NCBI GenBank assembly: GCA_016868355.1
Contig: VGHB01000003.1
Coordinates: 124,001 to 188,000 of the forward strand
Direction of reading: 5' to 3'
DNA from: Betaproteobacteria bacterium
Lineage (GTDB): Bacteria > Pseudomonadota > Gammaproteobacteria > Burkholderiales > Burkholderiaceae_C
DNA length: 64,000 nt
Shown one piece after another: positions 28,934 to 36,977 of this stretch. A program made the position numbers and the translations under genes. Every line of letters begins with the position of its first letter. Within the stretch, counting starts at the first letter, position 1. Below the pieces are notes generated by a model, which saw only the letters and a list, made by a program, of their open reading frames with translations, was not told where the DNA came from and did not search any database.

Positions 28934-29707
28934 ATGCCCCGCATCTTTTGCATCGCCAACCAAAAAGGCGGCGTCGGCAAAACCACCACCACAGTGAACT
29001 TGGCCGCTGGCCTGGCCCGCATCGGCCAGCGTGTGCTGGTGGTCGACCTCGACCCTCAAGGCAATGCCAGCACGGGCTCGGGCGTGGACAAGCGCACCCT
29101 GGAGCTCAGCGTCTACGACGTGCTCTTGGAACAGGCCGGCATCGCCGAAGCCCGCCGGCGCAGCGAGCAAGGCGGCTATGACGTGTTGGCCGCCAACCGC
29201 GAGTTGGCCGGGGCCGAGGTAGAGCTGGTGGGCCTGGAACACCGCAACACCCGGCTGCGCCAAGCCCTGGCCACCGTGGCGGCCGACTACGACTTCGTGC
29301 TCATCGACTGTCCGCCGTCCCTGAGCCTGCTGACCCTCAACGGCCTGTGCAGTGCGCATGGGGTCATCGTGCCCATGCAGTGCGAATACTTCGCGCTGGA
29401 AGGCCTGACCGACCTGGTCAACACCATCAAGCAGGTGCACGCCAACCTCAACCGCGACCTGCAGATCATCGGCTTGCTTCGGGTGATGTTCGACCCGCGT
29501 ATCACCTTGCAGCAGCAGGTCAGCGAGCAGCTCAAGGCGCACTTCAAGAACAAGGTGTTCAACACCGTCATTCCGCGCAATGTGCGCCTGGCCGAGGCCC
29601 CGAGCTATGGCCAAGCCGGCGTGGTGTTCGACCCGTCTTCGCGCGGGGCGCAGGCCTACATCGCCTTTGCGCAGGAAATGGCGGAGCGCATCGGTACGAT
29701 GCGCTGA
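28934..29707 (+). CDS. parA: Chromosome-partitioning ATPase ParA (Soj)
   Basis: A 257-residue ParA. The deviant Walker A KGGVGKTTT (11-19), with both signature lysines, is followed by VLVVDLDPQGNASTGSG (Walker A' region) and DFVLIDCPPSLSLLTLNGL. RNVRLAEAPSYGQ near residue 220 is typical of chromosomal ParA. It hydrolyses ATP on the nucleoid and moves ParB-parS complexes during chromosome segregation. The size lacks the N-terminal DNA-binding extension of plasmid type Ia ParA, supporting the chromosomal class. Its partner parB is 1.2 kb away, separated by an antisense argC gene. Confidence 0.94.
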   Translation: MPRIFCIANQKGGVGKTTTTVNLAAGLARIGQRVLVVDLDPQGNASTGSGVDKRTLELSVYDVLLEQAGIAEARRRSEQGGYDVLAANRELAGAEVELVGLEHRNTRLRQALATVAADYDFVLIDCPPSLSLLTLNGLCSAHGVIVPMQCEYFALEGLTDLVNTIKQVHANLNRDLQIIGLLRVMFDPRITLQQQVSEQLKAHFKNKVFNTVIPRNVRLAEAPSYGQAGVVFDPSSRGAQAYIAFAQEMAERIGTMR

Positions 29708-29793
29708 GCCGAGCGCCGGGCCGTTGCGGCGCTGCGTTGCTGGCGCCCTTGCACCTGCCCCGGCGCTGGGCGCCAAGCCCCTGGCACCTGGGC

Positions 29794-30753
29794 CTACAGC
29801 CCCAGCGACTCCTCGCAGCCCAGGTGCACATTCATCGCTTGCACAGCCGCACCGCTAGCGCCCTTGCCCAGGTTGTCCAAGCGGGCCATCAGTAGGGCCT
29901 GCTCTGCATTGGCGAAGACAAACAGGTCCACCCGGTTGGTGTCGTTGCAGGCCTGCACATCAAAGAAACCGGTGGCCAAGGTGTCGGGGTCGGACAGCGG
30001 CATCACGCGGATGAAGCGCTCGCCCGCGTAGTGCTGCACCAGCGCGTCGTGCAGTTGGGCACCTGTTACACCCGGCGCCAGCATTGACAGGTGCAGCGGC
30101 ACGCTCACGGATAGCCCCTTGTAAAAGTTGCTCACGATCGGTATGAACAACGGCGCGCGGCGCAGGCCCGTGTGGGCCATCATCTCCAGTATGTGCTTAT
30201 GTGCAAGTGTCAGCCCATACGGGCGGGGCGAGCTTAGCAGCGGGTCGCCACCGGGCAATGCGGCGGCTTCATAAGCCTCGATCATTTTCTTGCCGCCGCC
30301 CGAGTAGCCGGTGATGGAGGTGGCGCTGATGGCCTGCTCGGGCTGCAGCAGGCCGGCGTCCACCAAGGGCCGCATCAGCAAGATGAAGGCCGATGCATGG
30401 CAGCCTGGGTTGGCAATGCGCTTGGACGCGCGTATGGCCTGGCGCTGGCCAGCCTGTAACTCGGGCAGGCCGAAGACCCAAGCCGGGTCGGTGCGAAAAG
30501 CGGTGCTCGCATCGATCAGGCAGGTATCCGGGTTGCGCACCAACGCAGCGGCTTCGCGGGACGCTGCATCGGGCAGGCACAAGAACGCCACATCGGCCGC
30601 ATCGAGCAGCTGGGCCCGCTCGGCGGGGTCCTTGCGCTTTTCTGGATCAATCCGCAGCACCTCAAGGTCCGAACGCACGGCCAGGTATTCGTGGATGCGC
30701 AACCCGGTCGTGCCTTCCTGGCCGTCGACGAATACGGTGTGGCGTCGGCTCAT
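29794..30753 (-). CDS. argC: N-acetyl-gamma-glutamyl-phosphate reductase, type 2
   Basis: A 319-residue reductase of the short type-2 ArgC class, performing the third step of arginine biosynthesis: N-acetylglutamyl phosphate to the semialdehyde with NADPH. It opens [19 protein letters not shown] (type-2 feature), with [30 protein letters not shown] carrying the nucleophilic cysteine C118, [15 protein letters not shown] and [13 protein letters not shown] 30753 is chosen by the conserved start; the open frame extends upstream without similarity. It is oriented opposite to parA and parB and lies between them, so it probably arrived there by rearrangement. Confidence 0.93.
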   Translation of the reverse strand: MSRRHTVFVDGQEGTTGLRIHEYLAVRSDLEVLRIDPEKRKDPAERAQLLDAADVAFLCLPDAASREAAALVRNPDTCLIDASTAFRTDPAWVFGLPELQAGQRQAIRASKRIANPGCHASAFILLMRPLVDAGLLQPEQAISATSITGYSGGGKKMIEAYEAAALPGGDPLLSSPRPYGLTLAHKHILEMMAHTGLRRAPLFIPIVSNFYKGLSVSVPLHLSMLAPGVTGAQLHDALVQHYAGERFIRVMPLSDPDTLATGFFDVQACNDTNRVDLFVFANAEQALLMARLDNLGKGASGAAVQAMNVHLGCEESLGL

Positions 30754-30946
30754 CGCGGGGTGTCCTGTGTTCTGAAATGAGAGCGGCAAGAGGCGGCTGA
30801 AGAGGAAAGCCGGCCTCAAGCGCAAGCAGCCAGCGGCACTCGACAGCCGTGCAAACCCCCAAGGATACGGCACCCCTGCGAAAGGGCCATGACGGCACAA
30901 TCTGGCCGGAACCCTGCTTTACCCGTATCAGATTTACCCGCACCAC

Positions 30947-31852
30947 ATGGCAACCAAGAAGAAAGGCCTCGGCTTGGGGCTCGAGGCCCTGCTGGGCCCC
31001 ATCCGCAGCGTCGACGCCGATGAGGCCACCGCGCGCGCGCTGCGCGCTCTGCCCATCGGGCAGTTGCGAGCCGGTCAGTACCAACCCCGGCGGGTGATGG
31101 ACGAAGGATCGCTCTACGAGTTGGCCGAGAGCATCCGCACCCAAGGGGTCCTGCAGCCGCTGCTGGTGCGGCCGATCGGCGAAAGCGGCTACGAGATCAT
31201 CGCCGGCGAACGCCGTTTCCGGGCCTCGCAACTGGCCGGTCTCGACGAGGTCCCGGTGCTGGTGCGCGAGGTGGATGACCAGCAGGCGGCCATCATGGCC
31301 CTGGTGGAAAACATGCAGCGGGAAGACCTCAACCCGCTGGAAGAGGCCCGGGGTCTGCAGCGTCTGGTCCAGGAGTTCGGCTTTACCCACGAACAAGCGG
31401 CTCAGGCCGTGGGCCGCTCACGCAGCGCAGCCACCAACCTGCTGCGCCTGCTGCACTTGTCCCAGCAGGTGCAACAGATGCTGATGGCCGGCGACCTCGA
31501 CATGGGCCATGCCCGCGCCCTGCTGCCGCTGGACGGTGGGCGTCAGGTGCTGGTGGCCCAAGAGGTGGTCGCCAAGAAGCTGTCGGTGCGCGAGGCCGAG
31601 CGTTTGGCTGCGCGCGCCCTCAAGCCTGAAAAAACGGCCGCTGCAACGGCCAGCCGACAGGCCACCGCGCAAGGCCGTAACCGAGACCTTGGCCGCATCG
31701 AGGAGGCCCTGGCCGACCGACTGGCGGCACCCGTGGAGGTTCGCGTCTTGCGCCGCACCCCGCGTGGCGAAGCGGGTGAGGTGTCGATCGGCTTCGGCTC
31801 GCTCGAAGAGCTCAACGGCTTGCTGCAGCGCCTGGGGCTGCCCGAGGCCTGA
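30947..31852 (+). CDS. parB: Chromosome-partitioning protein ParB (Spo0J)
   Basis: A 301-residue ParB. A basic start (KKKGLGLGLEALLG) is followed by the CTPase/ParB-N domain with LPIGQLRAGQYQPRR, ELAESIRTQGVLQPLLVRP and the GERRFRAS box (87-94). The helix-turn-helix parS-binding region is at EFGFTHEQAAQAVGRSRSAATNLLRLL, and a C-terminal dimerisation part follows. ParB loads at parS and slides as a CTP-dependent clamp. The best parS sites in this window lie in mnmG about 11 kb upstream. ATG 30947 is in a 193-base gap shared with the divergent argC, so parB must have its own promoter. Confidence 0.95.
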   Translation: MATKKKGLGLGLEALLGPIRSVDADEATARALRALPIGQLRAGQYQPRRVMDEGSLYELAESIRTQGVLQPLLVRPIGESGYEIIAGERRFRASQLAGLDEVPVLVREVDDQQAAIMALVENMQREDLNPLEEARGLQRLVQEFGFTHEQAAQAVGRSRSAATNLLRLLHLSQQVQQMLMAGDLDMGHARALLPLDGGRQVLVAQEVVAKKLSVREAERLAARALKPEKTAAATASRQATAQGRNRDLGRIEEALADRLAAPVEVRVLRRTPRGEAGEVSIGFGSLEELNGLLQRLGLPEA

Positions 31853-31973
31853 GCCGTAGACCCCATCGTGACTTTCTGCGCAGCTTGAGGCCCGACGGGT
31901 TTTACATTTTGAGGCGGCGGTGTTAACCTATTCCGCCCTAGCTTGTCAATCAGGCCTAGCTGTTGGAGGGACC

Positions 31974-33698
31974 ATGGACCTTGCAGACTCTGCGCGTGCA
32001 TCGCAGGCACCTCTTCAGGGGACAGATCAACAGCAGCCGCAGGCCGAGAGCAGTATTGGAGCGGGCGTGGGATCAGCCGCCCTGGCCGCGATCGCAGCCG
32101 CCTCGCTGGCGGCCTGTGGCGGTGGCGGCTCCGCAGCGCCGATCACCAGCACCCCTTCGGCCGTGGGGCCGCCCACGGGTGAGGCCATCACCGCCGAGCG
32201 CGCTGCGCGCTTTCTCATCCAGGCGGCTTTCGCGGCTACCGACGGCCAGATCGCCAGGGTGCAGGCCTTGGGCTACTCGGCCTGGATTGACGAACAGTTC
32301 GCGATGCCGCGCAGCCTGTCGAACTGGGACTGGATGGACAGCAAGGGCTACCAGGTGGTGGCCAACGTCGACAACTTCACTGGCTTTGAAAACAGCTTGT
32401 GGCGCAAGTTGATCTCCTCGCCTGATGGGCTGCGCCAGCGCATGACGCTGGCCTTGTCGGAGATCTTCGTGGTGTCCATCGTCGGCCTGCCGGTGTCCTG
32501 GCGCGGATTCCTGGCCGCTGGCTATGTGGACCTCTTGGAGTCCCACGCCTTCGGCAACTATCGGCAACTCCTGCAGGACGTGACGCTATCGCCGGCCATG
32601 GGCGTGTACTTGAACACGCGCGGCAACCAGAAGGCCAATGCGGCCACCGGCCGAGTGCCTGATGAGAACTACGCCCGCGAAGTGATGCAGTTGTTTTCGA
32701 TCGGCTTGGTCGAGTTGGAGCTTGACGGCACGCTCAAGGGCGGCAAAGCCCAGGAGACCTACAACGTGCAGACCATCAGCCAGCTGGCGCGGGTGTTCAC
32801 CGGCTGGGACCTCGACGGGTCCAACCGCACCGAAGCCGGCTACACCCGTCGCCCCATGGTCAACCTGCCTGCACGCTACGACACCGATGCTAAGACTGTT
32901 CTGGGCACCCCAATTGCGGCCGGCGTGCTGGCAGCACAGGCCCTGCAAACCACCTTGGACACCCTGTCACGCCACCCCAATGTGGCGCCCTTCATCTCGC
33001 GCCAGCTGATCCAGCGCTTCGTCACCAGTGCACCGACGCCCAGCTACATCGCACGCGTGGCCTCCGCCTTCAACGATAACGGCCAGGGACAGCGCGGGGA
33101 CTTCAAAGCGGTCATCAAGGCCATCCTGCTGGACGACGAGGCCCGGCGCGACCCCAGCCCGGCCGATACCACGCGTGGCCGTCTGCAGGAACCCATCGCC
33201 CGTTTCATCCAGTGGGCACGTACCTTTAGCCTAGGCTCACCCACCGATCTGTGGAACATCGGCAACACGGCTGATCCGGTTACGCGCCTGGGCCAAAGCC
33301 CGATGCGCTCGCCCTCGGTGTTCAACTTCTTCCGTCCCGGCTATGTCCCGCCGAACACCGAACTGGGCCGTCAAGGCATCACCGCCCCCGAGTTCGACAT
33401 CGCTGACGAGTCCACTGTCGTGGGTTGGGTGAACTTCGCGCAGACCTTTGTGGCCTCCGGCGTGGGCGAGACACGGCCGGCTTACACCGCCGAGGTGGCC
33501 CTGGCCGGCGACCCTGCTGCCCTGGTGCAGCGCGTGGCCAGGCTGTTGGCGCCGGGGGGCCTTTCGGCCAACACCCAGAGCCTGATCACGCAAGCGGTGG
33601 CCGCCATGCCCGCCACCACCGATGCCAACCGGCTCAACCGCGTGTACGCCGCGGTGCTGCTGGTCTTGGCCACGCCCGAGTACCTGGTTCAAGTCTGA
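31974..33698 (+). CDS. DUF1800 family exported protein, copy A
   Basis: A 574-residue DUF1800 protein of unknown function. A GGAGGG site at 31965-31970 fixes the ATG at 31974. After a 27-residue hydrophilic lead, a hydrophobic stretch ends in LAAC followed by GGGG, suggesting lipidation at about C48; the lead is acidic and has only one arginine, which is odd for a signal peptide. The DUF1800 core shows AARFLIQAAFAATDGQI, WIDEQFAMP, LWRKLISSPDGLRQRMTLALSEIFVVS, the hallmark DENYAREVMQLFSIGLVEL, and SPSVFNFFRPGYVPPN. It starts an apparent three-gene operon with a DUF1501 gene and a second DUF1800 gene. Confidence 0.85.
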   Translation: MDLADSARASQAPLQGTDQQQPQAESSIGAGVGSAALAAIAAASLAACGGGGSAAPITSTPSAVGPPTGEAITAERAARFLIQAAFAATDGQIARVQALGYSAWIDEQFAMPRSLSNWDWMDSKGYQVVANVDNFTGFENSLWRKLISSPDGLRQRMTLALSEIFVVSIVGLPVSWRGFLAAGYVDLLESHAFGNYRQLLQDVTLSPAMGVYLNTRGNQKANAATGRVPDENYAREVMQLFSIGLVELELDGTLKGGKAQETYNVQTISQLARVFTGWDLDGSNRTEAGYTRRPMVNLPARYDTDAKTVLGTPIAAGVLAAQALQTTLDTLSRHPNVAPFISRQLIQRFVTSAPTPSYIARVASAFNDNGQGQRGDFKAVIKAILLDDEARRDPSPADTTRGRLQEPIARFIQWARTFSLGSPTDLWNIGNTADPVTRLGQSPMRSPSVFNFFRPGYVPPNTELGRQGITAPEFDIADESTVVGWVNFAQTFVASGVGETRPAYTAEVALAGDPAALVQRVARLLAPGGLSANTQSLITQAVAAMPATTDANRLNRVYAAVLLVLATPEYLVQV

Positions 33699-33708
33699 AA
33701 GCCCAGCC

Positions 33709-35124
33709 ATGAACGATTTCAACCGCAGCACGCGACGCGCCTTTGTTCAACGGATGGGCCAACTGGGTTTGGCCGGTGCCGCCGCACCTTGGGCCTTGAA
33801 CTTGGCGGCCATGAGCGAGGCTGCTGCGCAGTCCAGCACCGCCAGCGACTACAAGGCCTTGGTGTGTGTGTTCCTGTATGGGGGCAATGACCACTACAAC
33901 ACCATCGTGCCTTTTGATGACATCAACCACGCCAACTATCAACGTGTCAGATCTGGCATCACGCTGCAGCGCTCTGCCCTGACCCCAAACGCCTTGCCCA
34001 TTGGAACGGGCGAGGGACTGGCCTCCAGCGTCAACGGCATGGCGCCAGGCCGCCAGGTTGCGTTAGCGCCAGAGCTCAGCGGCTTGATGCCCATTTTCAA
34101 CAAGGGCGAGTTGGGTTTGATTTTTAACATCGGTACCCTCGTGCAGCCCACCACCAAGGCTCAATACACTGCGGCTAACGTACCGCTGCCGCCCAAGCTT
34201 TTTTCGCACAACGACCAGCAGTCGGTTTGGCAGAGCTCAAAACCCGAGGGGGCTACGTCGGGTTGGGGTGGTCGCATTGGAGACTTGTTCCTGTCGAGCA
34301 ATGGGCGCACCACTTTTACTTGCGTGAACGCCAGTGGTAACGCGGTATTCATGAGCGGACGTGAAGCGGTGCAGTACCAGGTCAGCACGACGGGTGCGGT
34401 GGCCATGCGGGGACTGGGAGCCCCGCTGTTCGGCTCTCAAGCGTGCAGCACGGCCTTGCGTGAGTTGGTGACAGCGCCCCATACGCATTTGATGAGATCG
34501 GAGTACGCGCGCATCACTTCTCGCGCCCTGGATGCACAGGTAGCCTTGTCTTCTGCCTTGGCAGGCCTTCCGCAGTTGCAGACGGTATTCCCAGCTGGAA
34601 CGCTGTCGCAGCAACTCCAGATGGTGGCACGCATGATTTCCTCGCGGAACCAGCTATCCGTCAAGCGACAGGTTTTCTTCGTGTCCCTGGGTGGCTTCGA
34701 CCTTCATGACTACCTCTTGACTCAGCATCCTGGACTGAAGTCTCAATTGGGCGAGTCGCTCAAGTCCTTCCACGCGGCCATGGGTGAACTTGGCGTGGCC
34801 CAGCAGGTCACCACCTTCACCGCCAGCGATTTCGGTCGAACGCTGACATCTAATGGCGACGGCAGTGACCACGGTTGGGGTAGCCATCACTTCATCATGG
34901 GGGGGGCCGTACAAGGGGGGCGCTTCTATGGCCGCTATCCCGATGTGGCCGTCAACGGCCCCGACGATGTAGGCCAAGGCCGCCTGTTGCCCACCACCGG
35001 CGTGGACCAACTGGCCGCCACCTTGGCCACCTGGATGGGCGTAAATGCCAGCGACTTGCCCTTGGTGGTGCCCAACATCGGCAACTACAGCGTGCGCGAC
35101 TTGGGTCTGATGCGGCGGGTGTGA
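33709..35124 (+). CDS. DUF1501 family protein with Tat signal
   Basis: A 471-residue DUF1501 protein, a family distantly related to sulfatase/alkaline phosphatase-type hydrolases but without assigned activity. The N-terminus STRRAFVQRMGQLGLAGAAAPWALNLAAM is a good twin-arginine signal (TRRAFVQ), indicating export folded. Core features are YKALVCVFLYGGNDHYNTIVPFD, FNIGTLVQP, FSHNDQQSVWQS, FVSLGGFDLHDYLLTQHPGLKSQLGESLKSFHAAM, TFTASDFGRTLTSNGDGSDHGWGSHHFIMGGAVQGG, which place Asp and His residues where metal ligands occur in the superfamily. It starts 10 bases after DUF1800 copy A, and its stop overlaps the start of copy B. Confidence 0.86.
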   Translation: MNDFNRSTRRAFVQRMGQLGLAGAAAPWALNLAAMSEAAAQSSTASDYKALVCVFLYGGNDHYNTIVPFDDINHANYQRVRSGITLQRSALTPNALPIGTGEGLASSVNGMAPGRQVALAPELSGLMPIFNKGELGLIFNIGTLVQPTTKAQYTAANVPLPPKLFSHNDQQSVWQSSKPEGATSGWGGRIGDLFLSSNGRTTFTCVNASGNAVFMSGREAVQYQVSTTGAVAMRGLGAPLFGSQACSTALRELVTAPHTHLMRSEYARITSRALDAQVALSSALAGLPQLQTVFPAGTLSQQLQMVARMISSRNQLSVKRQVFFVSLGGFDLHDYLLTQHPGLKSQLGESLKSFHAAMGELGVAQQVTTFTASDFGRTLTSNGDGSDHGWGSHHFIMGGAVQGGRFYGRYPDVAVNGPDDVGQGRLLPTTGVDQLAATLATWMGVNASDLPLVVPNIGNYSVRDLGLMRRV

Positions 35125-36914
35125 TGGCCTCTCGGCCCGATCAGGGGCAAGCAGGGCCGGCCACTCCGCGGGGTGGCGCTGCGCAGGCCAGCCAGGCCCT
35201 GTCGTTGGGGGCACTGCCCTGCGCGCGATCTGATGCGTCACCCGACGCGCCACCCGACGCGCCGCTCGGCGTATGGCCTGGTGCACGCGCCGGAGCAACA
35301 GCTGGCGCACTGGCCTTGGCCGGTTGCGCCACAGCACCCGATGCCCCCATTTCAACGCCTGCCCATGCCGCTGCAGCGCAGGCCGCGGCCGGCCTCACGC
35401 CACAACAGGCCTCACGCTTTCTGGCCCAAGCCGCCTTTGGCGCCACGCCCGAGTCCATTGCCCGGGTGCAGGCCATCGGCCCCGAGCAGTGGATCGACGA
35501 ACAGATCGCCATGCCGCCCACGCAAGGCCACGTGGCCTGGCTGCACGAGAACGACTATGCGCACGAGCGCTTCCGCAACACCGTACAGGGCACCGAAAAC
35601 ACCCTGTGGCGCAAGCTGATCGACTCCCCCGATGCCCTGCGCCAGCGGGTCACGTGGGCGTTGTCTGAAATCTTCGTGGTGTCCATTCCCGGCTTGCCCG
35701 TGGCCTGGCGCCCCTTTGTGGCGGCGCACCACATGGACCTGCTGGAGGCCCATGCTTTCGGCCGCTACCGTGATCTGTTGGGCGCGGTCACCTTGTCGCC
35801 GGCCATGGGCGTGTACCTGAACATGCGCGGCAACCGAAAGGCCGATCCGGCCACCGGTCGCATGCCCGACGAGAACTATGCGCGCGAGGTGTTGCAGCTG
35901 TTTTCCATCGGTTTGCTGGAACTGCGCCCGGATGGCCGGCCGCGCACCGACTGGCGTGGCCGCCCGATCGAAACCTATGACCAGTCCACAGTGGCCGGCC
36001 TTGCGCGCGTATTCACCGGCTGGAACCTGGACCGGTTTGATCGCAACCGCCAGGACTGGGCCAGCCGCCCGATGGTCTTCAACCGTGCACAGCACGAGCC
36101 CGGTGAGAAACGCTTTTTGGGCCACACGATTGCAGCCGGCACACCAGGCCCTCAGGCCTTGGAGCAGGCGCTGGATGTGATCGCGGCCCACCGCAATGTG
36201 GGGCCCTTCATCGGCCGGCAGCTGATACAGCGCCTGGTCACGAGCAACCCCAGCCCCGCCTATGTGCGCCGTGTGGCGCAAGCGTTCGCCGACAACGGCC
36301 AAGGCGTGCGGGGCGACCTGGGCGCGGTGGTGCGGGCGGTTCTCTTGGACGAGGAGGCCCGACGCGACCCCTCACCGCAGGAGCGGGAGGCCGGGCGGCT
36401 GCGCGAGCCCGTTGAGCGCTTTGTGCAGTGGGCGCGCACCTTTGGGGCCACCTCGAACAACCGCAAGTGGGCCATCGGGATCACCGGCGATGCCGCCACG
36501 CGCTTGGGCCAAAGCCCGCTGCGCGCACCTTCGGTTTTCAACTTCTTTCGCCCCGGCTACCTCCCACCGAACTCGGCGCTGGCCGCGCGCGGCCTGCAAG
36601 CCCCGGAGTTTCAACTGGTGCACGAGTCATCGGTGGTGGCCTGGGTGAACTTTGCCCAGCAGTTTGTAGGCGCCGGCATAGCTGATGTAAGGGCCGACTA
36701 TGCGCGTGAACTGCCGTTGGCCGGTGACGCGCAGGCCTTGGTCGCGCATATCGACCTGCTGTTGGCCGCCGGCGCGCTGTCAGGCGCGGCACGCGAGCTG
36801 ATCACGCAAGCGGTGCAATCGATGCCGGCGCAAACCCCGGCCCAACAGCGCGCCCGCGTGCTGGCGGCGGTGCACCTGGTGTTGTGCTCGCCAGACTACC
36901 TGGTGGCGGTGTAG
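35124..36914 (+). CDS. DUF1800 family exported protein, copy B
   Basis: A 596-residue paralogue of the DUF1800 protein encoded two genes upstream. Identity is high by eye through the core: LWRKLIDSPDALRQRVTWALSEIFVVS, SPAMGVYLNMRGNRKADPATGR, DENYAREVLQLFSIGLLEL and SPLRAPSVFNFFRPGYLPPN. The N-terminal about 70 residues are Ala/Pro-rich, unlike copy A, and end in LALAGC, a possible lipobox (C68). The ATG at 35124 shares one base with the DUF1501 stop (TGATG), implying coupled translation. DUF1800 and DUF1501 genes commonly neighbour each other, but two DUF1800 copies flanking one DUF1501 suggest a tandem duplication and specialisation. Confidence 0.85.
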   Translation: MASRPDQGQAGPATPRGGAAQASQALSLGALPCARSDASPDAPPDAPLGVWPGARAGATAGALALAGCATAPDAPISTPAHAAAAQAAAGLTPQQASRFLAQAAFGATPESIARVQAIGPEQWIDEQIAMPPTQGHVAWLHENDYAHERFRNTVQGTENTLWRKLIDSPDALRQRVTWALSEIFVVSIPGLPVAWRPFVAAHHMDLLEAHAFGRYRDLLGAVTLSPAMGVYLNMRGNRKADPATGRMPDENYAREVLQLFSIGLLELRPDGRPRTDWRGRPIETYDQSTVAGLARVFTGWNLDRFDRNRQDWASRPMVFNRAQHEPGEKRFLGHTIAAGTPGPQALEQALDVIAAHRNVGPFIGRQLIQRLVTSNPSPAYVRRVAQAFADNGQGVRGDLGAVVRAVLLDEEARRDPSPQEREAGRLREPVERFVQWARTFGATSNNRKWAIGITGDAATRLGQSPLRAPSVFNFFRPGYLPPNSALAARGLQAPEFQLVHESSVVAWVNFAQQFVGAGIADVRADYARELPLAGDAQALVAHIDLLLAAGALSGAARELITQAVQSMPAQTPAQQRARVLAAVHLVLCSPDYLVAV

Positions 36915-36956
36915 CGAAGGCGGCTGCGGCGAAGGCGGCTGCGGCGAAGGCGGCTG
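36915..36956. repeat. 15-bp tandem repeat after the DUF1800/1501 operon
   Basis: Nearly three copies of CGAAGGCGGCTGCGG begin at the base after the copy B stop codon and end 21 bases before the convergent dehydrogenase stop. Confidence 0.85.
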
Positions 36957-36977
36957 GGAACGTCCCGGCGCCTGCGC

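Noticed and set aside
31853-31973. TTTACA near 31899 as a promoter -35 for the DUF1800 operon
   Set aside because: The region is AT-richer than its surroundings and may hold the promoter, but no convincing -10 partner at proper spacing was found.
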